Positions 1-8,338 of a stretch of DNA of 64,000 nt are shown piece after piece (positions within the stretch are counted from its first letter, which is position 1; the number at the start of each line of letters is the position of its first letter). Below the pieces are notes generated by a model. It was given only the letters and a program-made list of their open reading frames with translations. It was not told the DNA's origin and did no database searches. This DNA is from Sporosarcina sp. (GTDB lineage: Bacteria; Bacillota; Bacilli; Bacillales_A; Planococcaceae): positions 244,978 to 308,977 of the forward strand of contig JARIDO010000035.1 of the NCBI GenBank assembly GCA_029263895.1. Direction: 5' to 3'. A program made the position numbers and the translations under genes.

Positions 1-697
1 ATTGACTGTTCTTGAGTCGACGATTTCTGCAAGTGACGAAATAGATGAAAAGATTGTTGTCGAAGAGTGGTTGATCGATAACCTATTAGGCAGGATAGGA
101 TTATTTGGGGATAAAAAAGGTTCACATTTCTATAATTTATTATCCGCTCTACAAAAATCCGTTCGTGGAAGTGATGTAAATGCGGGTATTTATTATCTGG
201 CACATCTACTCGAAATTGGCGACTTAGTAGCAGTTTCACGACGGTTACTTGTCATGGCGTATGAGGATATCGGACTCGCCTCTCCAGAAGTTGGTCCACA
301 TGTGTTAGCTGCAACAGAAGCAGCCGTCAGACTAGGTATGCCTGAAGCACGAATACCGTTAGCAAATGCAGTCATCGAAATGTGTCTAGCTTCTAAATCA
401 AATTCTGCTTACAAAGCGTTTGATTCCGCGGTCGCAGCGATTAATGCTGGAAAAACTGGAGATATACCTCTCCATTTACGAGATACACATTATAAAGGTG
501 CAGCAGACTTGGGTCATGTCGGCTACATATACCCCCATTCAACGCCTGTCGGTTCATTTGGTGGTTGGGCAAACCAACACTACTTACCCGACAAAATTCG
601 AAATATCGAGTTTTACGAACCCGTCCATGCGGGTGAAGAGAAGAAAATGGCTGCAATCTATGAGAAGTTAAAAGGATTTAAAAAGAAAAGACAGTGA
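1..697 (+). CDS. rarA: Replication-associated recombination protein RarA (MgsA/YrvN), 5'-truncated by window edge
   Basis: C-terminal ~231 residues of the AAA+ ATPase RarA, which acts at stalled replication forks and on single-stranded DNA ends. The family is about 420-430 residues long, so the Walker motifs lie upstream of the window; the TTG at base 2 is not the real start. The visible part is the helical oligomerisation half, recognisable by DKKGSHFYNLLSALQKSVRG, by LLVMAYEDIGLASPEVG and by the C-terminal stretch around GGWANQHYLPD, ending in a Lys-rich tail. It is the only plus-strand gene in the first 6.5 kb and converges on cheV. Its stop codon lies inside the stem of its own terminator. 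Placement next to tcdA and aspS matches B. subtilis. Confidence 0.93.
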   Translation, partial: LTVLESTISASDEIDEKIVVEEWLIDNLLGRIGLFGDKKGSHFYNLLSALQKSVRGSDVNAGIYYLAHLLEIGDLVAVSRRLLVMAYEDIGLASPEVGPHVLAATEAAVRLGMPEARIPLANAVIEMCLASKSNSAYKAFDSAVAAINAGKTGDIPLHLRDTHYKGAADLGHVGYIYPHSTPVGSFGGWANQHYLPDKIRNIEFYEPVHAGEEKKMAAIYEKLKGFKKKRQ

Positions 698-727
698 AAA
701 GTGCTTACTTTTTCACTGTCTTTTCTT
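681..727 (+). terminator. Intrinsic terminator of rarA
   Basis: Long inverted repeat with arms close to AAAGAAAAGACAGTGAAAA and TTTTTCACTGTCTTTTCTTT around a short loop. The left arm covers the last rarA codons, so the stop codon sits in the stem. Confidence 0.75.
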
Positions 728-799
728 TAATAACGGTATTTAACAACAATATAGTTTACATAATTATATTACGAGAAAATATTATTCTGAACCATAAAA

Positions 800-836
800 A
801 AAAACGATCACTTTTAAAATAAAAGTAATCGTTTTT
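800..836. terminator. Bidirectional terminator between rarA and cheV
   Basis: Near-perfect hairpin AAAAACGATCACTTTTA / TAAAAGTAATCGTTTTT (one mismatch) with A and T tracts on the two sides. It fits as the cheV terminator on the minus strand and a second stop for rarA on the plus strand. Confidence 0.8.
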
Positions 837-851
837 TTATATTTCTAATGC

Positions 852-1757
852 TCACAATATCAATTCATCAATTTTCAATACCAATTCTGCAATTTCGGGC
901 TTACTAATTTGAGCATTCGCTCCAACAGAAAGTCCTTTATGCAACAATTCGTCTGTGATCAATGAAGAGAAAATAATAATCGGTAACTGCGCAAGTTCAT
1001 GATTATCACGAATTCTTCTTGTGAAATGGTGACCATCCATTTGTGGCATTTCGATATCTGTAATGACCAAGTTTACTTCTTCAGATACATTTTCACCTTC
1101 CGCAACAATGCTTTCTAAATAGCCCAGTGCGTCTTTTCCATTTTCAAAAAATTCTACATTAACATAACCAGCTTCATTCAGCGTGTCATGAAGTAACTCT
1201 CTAAGTAATGGCGAATCTTCTGCAGCGATGATGCGTTTTTCTGAACGGTCACGTTTCCCTAGTTTTTTCACTTGATCTACACTAATCCCAGTATCAGGAT
1301 TAATGTCTACTATGATTTTTTCAAAATCAAGAAGCAATAACATCTCGCCTTCTTGTTTAATGACGCCAATAACTTGTGAATCGTTAGATGTGTAAATATC
1401 ATTTGGTTTTTCGATTCTATCCCATGAAATACGATGAATTTGAGTAACGTTATGAACATGGAAAACTACTTGTTGTCTGTTAAATGCAGCAACAATATAT
1501 TTCTCCTCACTTTTATTTGTTGAAGGTGGCATTCCTAATACTTTTTCCATATTGATGACTGGAAGTACTTCACCGCGTAATTGAATAATCCCTTCAATCG
1601 CTGGATGAGCATGCGGTATCGGAGTAACTGGCATTGGTAAAATAATTTCTTTGACTTTGATAACATTTATACCGTACCGATTATTCCCCATTTGGAATTC
1701 TATGATTTCTAGTTCATTTGTACCACTTTCCAACAATATGCCTTGTTGATTTGTCAT
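852..1757 (-). CDS. cheV: Chemotaxis coupling/adaptation protein CheV (CheW domain + receiver)
   Basis: CheV links chemoreceptors to the CheA kinase and takes part in adaptation. From the chosen start the protein has 301 residues: a CheW-like domain (about 15-155, with the typical IEGIIQLRGEVLPVINM core) and a receiver domain (about 174-300). The receiver keeps the acidic pair E180/D181, the phospho-acceptor D234 in ITDIEMPQMDG and K286 in SKP, so it should be phosphorylatable. An ATG three codons upstream overlaps the Shine-Dalgarno GAGAGGG, so the second ATG is preferred. It stands alone between terminators with its own promoter. No other chemotaxis gene is in the window, and cheV is not in this neighbourhood in B. 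subtilis. Confidence 0.95.
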   Translation of the reverse strand: MTNQQGILLESGTNELEIIEFQMGNNRYGINVIKVKEIILPMPVTPIPHAHPAIEGIIQLRGEVLPVINMEKVLGMPPSTNKSEEKYIVAAFNRQQVVFHVHNVTQIHRISWDRIEKPNDIYTSNDSQVIGVIKQEGEMLLLLDFEKIIVDINPDTGISVDQVKKLGKRDRSEKRIIAAEDSPLLRELLHDTLNEAGYVNVEFFENGKDALGYLESIVAEGENVSEEVNLVITDIEMPQMDGHHFTRRIRDNHELAQLPIIIFSSLITDELLHKGLSVGANAQISKPEIAELVLKIDELIL

Positions 1758-1788
1758 CGTAGTCATCCCTCTCTTTCGCCCAAAACAG

Positions 1789-1833
1789 GACTATATATAT
1801 AGTCACAATAACCCTTTATAGCTAGTTAGTCAA
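1789..1833 (-). promoter_or_regulatory. Candidate sigma-A promoter of cheV with a 16-bp palindrome at the start site
   Basis: On the minus strand TTGACT (1828-1833) and TATTGT (1805-1810) are 17 bp apart. The perfect palindrome GACTATATATATAGTC (1789-1804) follows the -10 box directly and would cover the transcription start. The -35 lies within another dyad, TTAGTCAATGACTAA (1826-1840). Promoter spacing is ideal; an operator role for the palindrome is inference. Confidence 0.5.
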
Positions 1834-1844
1834 TGACTAATTGA

Positions 1845-1880
1845 TTGTTAAACGACATTTCCAGCTTATACGTTTAACAA
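1845..1880. repeat. 10-bp perfect inverted repeat between cheV and tcdA
   Basis: TTGTTAAACG (1845-1854) and CGTTTAACAA (1871-1880) are separated by 16 bp. There is no T-run on the minus strand beyond it, so it is a weak intrinsic terminator for tcdA; it could instead be a protein-binding dyad upstream of the cheV promoter. Confidence 0.5.
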
Positions 1881-1953
1881 CCCATTAAAAAAATGTTTTG
1901 TTACTTGTGGATCATTTTTTAGCCCCGTATTCGTTTATACATTACTTTATATG

Positions 1954-2721
1954 TCAATCTGCATCTTTTACTCTTTTAATTGGCATATCAGAAACAATAT
2001 CATTCATGACCCAACTTGCACACACAAGGCCAGCTACTGAGGGTACAAAAGCATTTGATGCTGGTGGCATTTGCGCTTTGCGGATCGTGGCATCTGGCTT
2101 ACCTACTGTTCCTACAACATCCTCCTTTACAACAATTGGACTTTCGTCAGAAAAAACAACTGGAACCCCTTTATGTATACCTTCCTTGCGCAATCTTACT
2201 CGAATGACTTTAGCCACAGGATCCGTATGCGTTCTTGAAATGTCAGCAATTTTAAATCGTGTCGGATCTACTTTGTTTGCAGCACCCATACTCGATATGA
2301 TTTTCACGTCTCGAATTAGACATTCTTTAATGAGATGTATTTTATAACTAATTGTATCTGAAGCATCTATTACGTAATCGGGTTTGTAACTAAAGAATTT
2401 GTCTGCTGTTTCTTCTGTATAGAACATGTGTAAAGAAATTACTTCGCAGTCTTCATTTATATCTCGAATTCGTTCTTCCATCACTTCTGTCTTAGGACGA
2501 CCAATTGTAGATAAATAAGCGACCAGTTGACGGTTTACATTTGTAATATCTATATCATCTTTATCGACAAGTATAATTCTTCCGATGCCACTTCTAGCAC
2601 ATGCCTCTGCAGCAAACGAACCGACACCACCTATCCCCAGAATTGCTACCGTCGTATTTCGATTGCGTTTGACACCTTCAGCACCAATTGCTAATTCGTT
2701 TCTAGAAAATTGATGTAACAA
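1954..2721 (-). CDS. tcdA: tRNA threonylcarbamoyladenosine dehydratase TcdA (YrvM, E1/ThiF-like)
   Basis: ATP-dependent enzyme that cyclises N6-threonylcarbamoyladenosine at position 37 of ANN-decoding tRNAs to ct6A. The 255-residue protein has the ThiF/E1 Rossmann nucleotide-binding motif AILGIGGVGSFAAEACARSG near residue 30, the acidic-Arg segment DKDDIDITNVNRQ, and DASDT near residue 120. The start is TTG with AAAGGCGG upstream. It lies downstream of the 6S RNA terminator in the order rarA-tcdA-6S RNA-aspS, as in B. subtilis. No sulfur-transfer partner is nearby, which is normal for this subfamily. Confidence 0.92.
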   Translation of the reverse strand: MLHQFSRNELAIGAEGVKRNRNTTVAILGIGGVGSFAAEACARSGIGRIILVDKDDIDITNVNRQLVAYLSTIGRPKTEVMEERIRDINEDCEVISLHMFYTEETADKFFSYKPDYVIDASDTISYKIHLIKECLIRDVKIISSMGAANKVDPTRFKIADISRTHTDPVAKVIRVRLRKEGIHKGVPVVFSDESPIVVKEDVVGTVGKPDATIRKAQMPPASNAFVPSVAGLVCASWVMNDIVSDMPIKRVKDAD

Positions 2722-2772
2722 AAAAATACCGCCTTTCTATGTTCGTACGTTTACTATTCATTGCTCATAAAA

Positions 2773-2797
2773 GCCCCCTCCGTATTACAGAGGGGGC
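2773..2797 (-). terminator. Intrinsic terminator of the 6S RNA gene
   Basis: GC-rich hairpin GCCCCCTC / GAGGGGGC with a 9-nt loop, followed on the minus strand by CTTTTATG. It sits 18 nt past the end of the 6S RNA closing stem. Confidence 0.85.
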
Positions 2798-2814
2798 GTT
2801 TCAATTAAATCAGA

Positions 2815-2999
2815 ACGAATCCCGATTGTGCCGTCTTTTGTAGTATCGTTTTGATCCCGCTTTAAGCAGGTGGGTGTCCTATACGGTTCATTTGAAGTCC
2901 CGATGAAAGGCATGACATCCGAATCGAAATGCAGACTCCCGACGATTTAGTGTTCGGTCAAAACTGATTGGCAACTAACGAACACTCCAGGATTCGTAT
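2815..2999 (-). ncRNA. ssrS: 6S RNA (6S-1/BsrA-type regulator of RNA polymerase)
   Basis: An RNA of about 183-185 nt that binds housekeeping RNA polymerase as a promoter mimic. The ends pair perfectly: ACGAATCC at the 5' end (2990-2997) with GGATTCGT at the 3' end (2815-2822). The segment between forms a long interrupted rod with an open central region, and CACCCACCUGCUUAAAGCGG is present on the 3' side. The size is right for a 6S RNA, a strong sigma-A promoter lies just upstream and an intrinsic terminator just downstream. The position between aspS and tcdA is where B. subtilis carries bsrA (recalled synteny). No open reading frame fits here. Confidence 0.85.
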
Positions 3000-3006
3000 T
3001 AGCTTT

Positions 3007-3035
3007 ATATTAGCACATTTTCAATGCTTCTTCAA
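3007..3035 (-). promoter_or_regulatory. Sigma-A promoter of 6S RNA
   Basis: TTGAAG (3030-3035), a 17-bp spacer and TAATAT (3007-3012) on the minus strand. Transcription would start near 2999, at the base of the 6S closing stem. Confidence 0.8.
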
Positions 3036-3085
3036 CTTGAGAACTCAATTGATCGAATATTACCACAACATTGCTATAGGACTTT

Positions 3086-4846
3086 TTATTTGTTGGTTGC
3101 GATTTGTATGCCTAACTCAGATAGTTGTGCAGTATCGACTTTATCAGGTGCAGATGTCAACAAACAGCTTGCACTTGCCGTTTTTGGAAATGCAATTGTA
3201 TCGCGTAAGTTTGTTGATCCTGATAATAACATGACAATACGATCCAAACCAAATGCAATCCCGCCATGTGGTGGAGTCCCATATTCAAATGCATCTAACA
3301 GAAAACCAAACTGTTCGTAAGCTTTTTCTTCAGTGAAACCTAATGCTTTAAACATTTGTTCTTGAACATCACGTTGGTAAATTCGTAATGAACCTCCGCC
3401 TAATTCATAGCCGTTTAATACTAAGTCGTAAGCTTGTGCTTTCACTGTTTGGGGACTTGCTATAAGTTCCTCAACATTCGCGGGCATCGTAAACGGGTGA
3501 TGTGCAGCATAGTAACGACCATCTTCTTCATCATACTCAAATAATGGCCAATCAGTTACCCACAAGAAGTTGAATTGAGTCTCATCAATTAAATTCAATT
3601 CTTTACCCATTTTCATACGGAGTGCACCAAGTGCGTCTGCAACTACTGATTTTTTATCAGCTACGAATAGAAGTAAGTCGCCCGCTTCCGCATTTGCAGC
3701 TTCTATGAGTGAATTCGCTTCTTGTTCTTCAAAAAATTTAGCAATTGGACCTTTAAGTCCTTCACCATCTACTTTTAACCAAGCAAGCCCTTTTGCGCCA
3801 TGCCGCCCAGCAAACTCTCCAAGTGCATCAATGTCTTTTCTAGAGTAATTATCTGCCGCGTCTTTCACATTAATTAGCTTTACTTGGCCACCAGCTTCAA
3901 TAGCTCCAGAAAAGACTTTAAATGATGAGTTTTGAACAAGATCTGAAACATCCGTTAACTCCATTTCGAAACGCGTATCCGGTTTGTCAGAGCCAAAGCG
4001 TGCCATCGCTTCATCATATGGCAAACGATTGAATGGAATCGAAATATCTATCCCTTTTACATCTTTCATAATCTTTTTCATTAATTTTTCATTTATCGCA
4101 ATGATTTCTTCCATTGACATGAAACTCATTTCCATATCAATTTGCGTAAATTCAGGTTGACGGTCAGCACGTAAGTCTTCATCACGGAAACAACGAGCAA
4201 TTTGATAATACCTGTCAAACCCTGACACCATAAGCATTTGTTTAAATAACTGGGGTGATTGTGGAAGTGCATAAAACTCACCTTCATGAACACGACTTGG
4301 AACAAGATAATCGCGGGCGCCTTCAGGTGTAGATTTCGTTAAAATAGGTGTTTCTACTTCAAGGAAACCTTCGCCATCCAAAAAGTTCCGAACCGTTTTA
4401 GAAATGTCTGAACGCATTTTAAATGTTTTCGCAAGTTGAGGGCGGCGTAAATCTAAATATCTATATTTAAGTTTAATCTCCTCACTAACATCTGTATCGT
4501 CTTCAATTATGAAAGGTGGGTTTTTCGCACTATTTATAATCACAATATCTTCTACTTGTATTTCAATTGAACCTGTTTTCATATTTTTGTTTTTCTGTTT
4601 ATCTTCACGCTCAATGACTTTACCTGTTAGTTCCACAACGAATTCATTGCGAAGTTTATCGGCAATTTCTAGCGCTTCTTTTGAAATTGCAGGATTAAAC
4701 ACAGTTTGCACTATTCCGGCTCTGTCCCGTAAATCGACGAAGATAAGTCCTCCAAGGTCCCTTCTCTTTTGAACCCATCCTTTGAGTGTAATGGTTTCTC
4801 CTATTTGCTGCTCCGTCAATTCACCACAATAATGTGTTCGTTGCAT
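3086..4846 (-). CDS. aspS: Aspartyl-tRNA synthetase
   Basis: Class IIb synthetase charging tRNA-Asp. The 586-residue protein has the N-terminal OB-fold anticodon-binding domain ([20 protein letters not shown], about 22-41), class II motif 2 in the [20 protein letters not shown] region, the bacterial GAD insertion, and motif 3 near the end ([13 protein letters not shown]). The start chosen ([10 protein letters not shown]) aligns with B. subtilis AspS; an ATG three codons upstream is too close to AGAGGCGG. It follows hisS after 45 bp and shares its T-box leader. Bacterial-type AspRS may be discriminating or may also charge tRNA-Asn; I cannot tell from sequence alone. Confidence 0.97.
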   Translation of the reverse strand: MQRTHYCGELTEQQIGETITLKGWVQKRRDLGGLIFVDLRDRAGIVQTVFNPAISKEALEIADKLRNEFVVELTGKVIEREDKQKNKNMKTGSIEIQVEDIVIINSAKNPPFIIEDDTDVSEEIKLKYRYLDLRRPQLAKTFKMRSDISKTVRNFLDGEGFLEVETPILTKSTPEGARDYLVPSRVHEGEFYALPQSPQLFKQMLMVSGFDRYYQIARCFRDEDLRADRQPEFTQIDMEMSFMSMEEIIAINEKLMKKIMKDVKGIDISIPFNRLPYDEAMARFGSDKPDTRFEMELTDVSDLVQNSSFKVFSGAIEAGGQVKLINVKDAADNYSRKDIDALGEFAGRHGAKGLAWLKVDGEGLKGPIAKFFEEQEANSLIEAANAEAGDLLLFVADKKSVVADALGALRMKMGKELNLIDETQFNFLWVTDWPLFEYDEEDGRYYAAHHPFTMPANVEELIASPQTVKAQAYDLVLNGYELGGGSLRIYQRDVQEQMFKALGFTEEKAYEQFGFLLDAFEYGTPPHGGIAFGLDRIVMLLSGSTNLRDTIAFPKTASASCLLTSAPDKVDTAQLSELGIQIATNK

Positions 4847-4891
4847 TGTATTCATCCGCCTCTCAGTTTATATAAAGCTTTCTTAATACGC

Positions 4892-6163
4892 TTATGCTAA
4901 ATTGTTCTTTAATAATTGAAGTAAATCAGTCATCGCGATTTTTTCTTGTTCACCATTGGACAATGTTTTCAGTTGTACTACATCTTCTGCTACCTCATCT
5001 TCTCCAATTATAATAACGAATTTCGCTTGTAATCGATCGGCTGACTTCATTTGCGCCTTCATTTTCCGATCCATATAATCCATATCAGATCGGATATTTT
5101 CATTGCGAAGTCTTCTTAATATACTGAAGGCTGGTTGACGAGCACTTTCACCTAAGGTAACAATATAAACGTCTAGTTCTGACTCATTTACTAACGCTAT
5201 CCCCTCAGCATCTAACGCAAGTAGTAACCGCTCGATACTCATCGCAAATCCAATACCTGGCGCAGAAGGACCACCAATCTCCTCTGCAAGACCGTTATAA
5301 CGACCCCCACCGCAAAGCGTTGTAATCGCTCCAAAACCTTCAGAAGTACTCATTATTTCAAAAGCCGTGTGATTGTAATAATCAAGTCCTCTCACAAGTG
5401 TAGGATCAACTTCAAACGGAATATTGGCTTCTGTTAAATACTTTTTAACTTCTGAAAAGTAGTTTGCCGACTCTTCATTTAAATAGTTCGCAAGTGAAGG
5501 TGCTGACGCAATTAATGGATTTTCATAATCAACTTTACAATCTAGAATTCGTAAAGGATTCTTTTCAAGTCTCGACTGACAATCTGAACAAAATTCTGCT
5601 ATATGTGGCGTGAAATGATTTACAAGCGCCTCCTTGTGAGCCGATCGACATTCAGTATCCCCTAGTGAATTTATTACGAGTTTTAACTGTTTTAAACCTG
5701 TGCGTTTATACACATCCATGGCTAAAGTAATCAGTTCTGCATCAATTGCTGGATCTGCACTACCAATTGCTTCTGCACCAAATTGAACAAATTGACGATA
5801 GCGACCAGCTTGTTGACGTTCATAGCGAAACATTGGACCAGTGTAATATAGTTTTACAGGTTGATCTGCGTAACCAAACATTTTATTTTCAACGAACGAA
5901 CGAACGACTGAAGCAGTTCCTTCGGGTCGTAGAGTCAATGACCGATCACCTTTGTCTGTGAATGTATACATTTCTTTTTGAACAATATCCGTTGTATCGC
6001 CGACAAGTCGTTGAAACAAATCAGTCTGTTCAAAAATGGGTGTACGAATTTCTTTATAACGAAACACATCACAAGCTGTATCAATAATTTTTTCTACCTG
6101 TTGCCACTTCCATGTTTCTGACGGTAAAATATCTTGAGTTCCTCTTGGCACTTTAAAGTTCAT
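4892..6163 (-). CDS. hisS: Histidyl-tRNA synthetase
   Basis: Class II synthetase charging tRNA-His, 423 residues, the usual bacterial length. Visible: motif 1 region at the N-terminus (PRGTQDILP), motif 2 around residues 110-125 (GPMFRYERQQAGRYRQF), the HisRS-specific motif VRGLDYYNHTAFEI at about 258-271, motif 3 (GIGFAMSIERLL) and a C-terminal anticodon-binding domain. The ATG is preceded by AAGGAGG. First gene of a hisS-aspS operon governed by a T-box leader. Confidence 0.98.
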   Translation of the reverse strand: MNFKVPRGTQDILPSETWKWQQVEKIIDTACDVFRYKEIRTPIFEQTDLFQRLVGDTTDIVQKEMYTFTDKGDRSLTLRPEGTASVVRSFVENKMFGYADQPVKLYYTGPMFRYERQQAGRYRQFVQFGAEAIGSADPAIDAELITLAMDVYKRTGLKQLKLVINSLGDTECRSAHKEALVNHFTPHIAEFCSDCQSRLEKNPLRILDCKVDYENPLIASAPSLANYLNEESANYFSEVKKYLTEANIPFEVDPTLVRGLDYYNHTAFEIMSTSEGFGAITTLCGGGRYNGLAEEIGGPSAPGIGFAMSIERLLLALDAEGIALVNESELDVYIVTLGESARQPAFSILRRLRNENIRSDMDYMDRKMKAQMKSADRLQAKFVIIIGEDEVAEDVVQLKTLSNGEQEKIAMTDLLQLLKNNLA

Positions 6164-6184
6164 CAGAATTCCTCCTTAAAATAA

Positions 6185-6466
6185 ATAGAAAAAGCCCCCA
6201 TCCCTTGCATTTGCAAGGGACGAGAGCTTTAATAGCTTCCGCGGTTCCACCCAAATTGACGTAATCTTTCTACACGCCCACTCATAACACGGATAACGGC
6301 CGGTTCCGTCCACACCTACTGAAATAATTTTGTTCAGTGTGGATCCTCGATGGTGTTTTTCATCGCCAATGTCTGTAGGATAGATTTCAGCCACGTCTAT
6401 CCCTCTCTAGTCAGTCCATCATGCAATTACTTTCCATGTCATCGGTTAAATTCAATCTTAAGTTAC
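6185..6466 (-). promoter_or_regulatory. T-box leader of the hisS-aspS operon
   Basis: Transcript leader that senses uncharged tRNA and switches terminator to antiterminator. The T-box core GGGTGGAACCGCGG (6239-6252, minus strand) is followed by a terminator. Stem I shows AGTA on its 5' side, AGAGAGGG and GGCTG distally, and GAAAAACACC (6352-6361) on its 3' side. Flanking pairs ATGG/CCAT below and ATTGC/GCGAT above define the specifier loop. Read in register with the valS leader of this window, the specifier is AAC (Asn); His CAC overlaps it by one base but would run into the helix. Presence of the T-box is certain; the specifier is tentative. Confidence 0.92.
6191..6230 (-). terminator. Regulated terminator of the hisS T-box
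   Basis: Hairpin with AAAGC/GCTTT outer and CCCTTGCA/TGCAAGGG inner pairing, followed by CTTTTTC on the minus strand. It lies directly past the T-box core and about 30 nt before the hisS start. Confidence 0.85.
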
Positions 6467-6471
6467 ACATA

Positions 6472-6500
6472 ATCTTAATGATTCTTTAGTTGAGTGTCAA
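6472..6500 (-). promoter_or_regulatory. Sigma-A promoter of hisS-aspS
   Basis: Perfect -35 TTGACA (6495-6500), a 17-bp spacer and -10 TAAGAT (6472-6477) on the minus strand, placing the start near 6465, just before stem I of the T-box. Confidence 0.8.
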
Positions 6501-6568
6501 CCTTTTTCATTTTATTGTAGTTTTTTTTGTTGAAAACTTCTACAATGGAATGAAAGGAGGGTATTAAT

Positions 6569-8113
6569 TTGTCGAAAGTCGTTAAATTATTTCTCGCAAT
6601 TATACTTATTTTCACAATTATTGAAACGGCACCCCATACATATGCGAAAGGTGAAGAAACAGTTGTAGATACACCTTCTCTTCACGTCCGTTCAGGTCCT
6701 GGTTTAACATATTCAGTTATTGGCTCGTTAAAAAAAGGTGACCGTGTTGATGTTGTCGCGAAAAAGGCAGATTGGTTACAAGTTAAAATTGACGGTAAGA
6801 TTGGTTGGATTGCGTCCTGGTTAACAAAATCAGACAAAAAAAATGAACAAACGAACACTATTATTGTTTCTAAGGTGAACCAACTAAATATCCGTTCAGG
6901 TCCCTCTACAGGTTCTGCAGTCGTCGGTCGTATGCAGGCTGGTGATGAAGGTGTTCAAATTGATACTGACGGACTTTGGGTCTCAATTTCCTTTAATGGT
7001 TTGATTGGTTGGGTACATTCAGATTATATTAATCCCTCCGCTAGTTTAAAAGTACAAAACGATAAAGAAAACGAAGTAACTGACCAAGCATTTACTGTTT
7101 CAGTAGATGCATTAAATGTTAGGAAAAATGCAGATTTACAATCAAAAAAAATTGGACTAGTACATAAAGGTGAATCTTATCCTGTTAAACAAATCGATGG
7201 TAACTGGTTACAACTATCAATTTCAGATAAGAAAGAAGGTTGGGTGTATGTATTCCACGGTACACTCTCATCTACCCTTTCTAATAACTCTAAAGTAGAA
7301 TCAAAACAGACAAATAATTTCCCCAAAAGTGTAACCGTTCTTTCAGAAGGTACGAATATTCGTAAAGAAGCAACGACTTCGTCCGAAATTGTTCTTCGAG
7401 CAAATGCTGGTGAAAAGTTTACAGTAGTAAACAAATCTGGTGACTGGTATGAAATCACCTTACCAAACGGACAATCTGCTTTTATAGCCAATTGGGTCAT
7501 TTCAACAGATGATATTGCTCCACAAAAAAAGCAACCAAAACAAAAGAAGACAGCTCGTGTGCCCGGCACTTTAAAAGGATTAACAATTGTTGTCGACCCT
7601 GGTCACGGTGGAAATGACCGCGGAACAACTGGCTCATCAGGTACTGATGAAAAAGATATTACATTACTAACAGCAGAGCTGCTTGCATCAAAGTTAAAGG
7701 CAGCAGGAGCAAATGTAGTAGTGACTCGTGAATCAGACAATTATATCCCCCTTCGCAAAAGGGTTTCTATAAGTCATCAAGCTGCTGCTGACGCATTCAT
7801 TAGCATTCACTATGATTCCAACCCGGATCAATCAGTAACTGGCTTTACAACGTTCTACACACACTCTCATCAAAAAGCATTAGCATCAAAAATAAATAAA
7901 GGATTAGAATCATCTATTACGTTAAGAAATCGCGGAACGCAACCAGCAGATTATTTAGTATTACGTGAAAACAAACAGAATGCTGTCCTTATAGAACTCG
8001 GTTTCTTATCTAATCCTAATGAAGAAAGAACAATGACGACAAAGATGTTCCGCGAGCAAGCGGCACACGGTATTTACAAAGGTCTATTAAACTATTTTGA
8101 TACTACTAAATAA
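6569..8113 (+). CDS. Secreted N-acetylmuramoyl-L-alanine amidase with four SH3b repeats (YrvJ-like)
   Basis: Cell-wall hydrolase cutting the amide bond between N-acetylmuramic acid and L-alanine. The 514-residue protein has a signal peptide (about 1-26, ending TYA), four bacterial SH3 wall-binding repeats (about 30-88, 97-157, 168-238 and 250-312, each with an LN/LH-[IV]R-x-G-like motif and a W-[IV]-hydrophobic end), a basic Pro/Lys linker, and a C-terminal Amidase_3 zinc domain (about 335-512). The domain has VVDPGHGGND, SIHYDSN and the catalytic Glu in IELGFLSNP. The TTG start follows AAAGGAGGG. B. subtilis has yrvJ at this position. It is transcribed away from hisS. Confidence 0.93.
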   Translation: MSKVVKLFLAIILIFTIIETAPHTYAKGEETVVDTPSLHVRSGPGLTYSVIGSLKKGDRVDVVAKKADWLQVKIDGKIGWIASWLTKSDKKNEQTNTIIVSKVNQLNIRSGPSTGSAVVGRMQAGDEGVQIDTDGLWVSISFNGLIGWVHSDYINPSASLKVQNDKENEVTDQAFTVSVDALNVRKNADLQSKKIGLVHKGESYPVKQIDGNWLQLSISDKKEGWVYVFHGTLSSTLSNNSKVESKQTNNFPKSVTVLSEGTNIRKEATTSSEIVLRANAGEKFTVVNKSGDWYEITLPNGQSAFIANWVISTDDIAPQKKQPKQKKTARVPGTLKGLTIVVDPGHGGNDRGTTGSSGTDEKDITLLTAELLASKLKAAGANVVVTRESDNYIPLRKRVSISHQAAADAFISIHYDSNPDQSVTGFTTFYTHSHQKALASKINKGLESSITLRNRGTQPADYLVLRENKQNAVLIELGFLSNPNEERTMTTKMFREQAAHGIYKGLLNYFDTTK

Positions 8114-8134
8114 CATACTACTTTCACTTATTAG

Positions 8135-8177
8135 AAAAGGATCGCTTACTGATGAATAATCAGCAAGCGATCCTTTT
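8135..8177 (+). terminator. Intrinsic terminator of the amidase gene
   Basis: Perfect 13-bp stem AAAAGGATCGCTT / AAGCGATCCTTTT with additional CTGAT/ATCAG pairing inside, followed by TTCTTTTTC. Confidence 0.9.
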
Positions 8178-8260
8178 CGGTTCTTTTTCAAATAAAGTAG
8201 CGAAGTATTTTAGTCGTCTTTCCAAAATGGACCACGCCAGGAATTATACCGATATAGAAA

Positions 8261-8330
8261 AAATGACGTTAGGAAATTTTAATCCGTTTCTCGTTTTTTT
8301 GAGAAGCAGATTTTTTCACCAACGTCATTT
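8261..8330. repeat. 70-nt extended hairpin of unknown role in the amidase-dtd gap
   Basis: Outer arms AAATGACGTT (8261-8270) and AACGTCATTT (8321-8330) are a perfect 10-bp inverted repeat. Inside, AATC/GATT and TTCTC/GAGAA (8288-8292 with 8301-8305) continue the stem to a T-rich loop. It lies past the amidase terminator and about 50 bp from the dtd stop. No credible gene is here. Confidence 0.5.
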
Positions 8331-8338
8331 ATTGTCCA

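Noticed and set aside
6176..6394. Open frame of 72 codons across the hisS leader
   Set aside because: It coincides with the T-box stem I and antiterminator, which explain the conservation.
6521..6546. Promoter for the amidase gene (TTGTAG...TACAAT)
   Set aside because: The spacing is 20 bp, too long for a sigma-A promoter; the real promoter was not identified.
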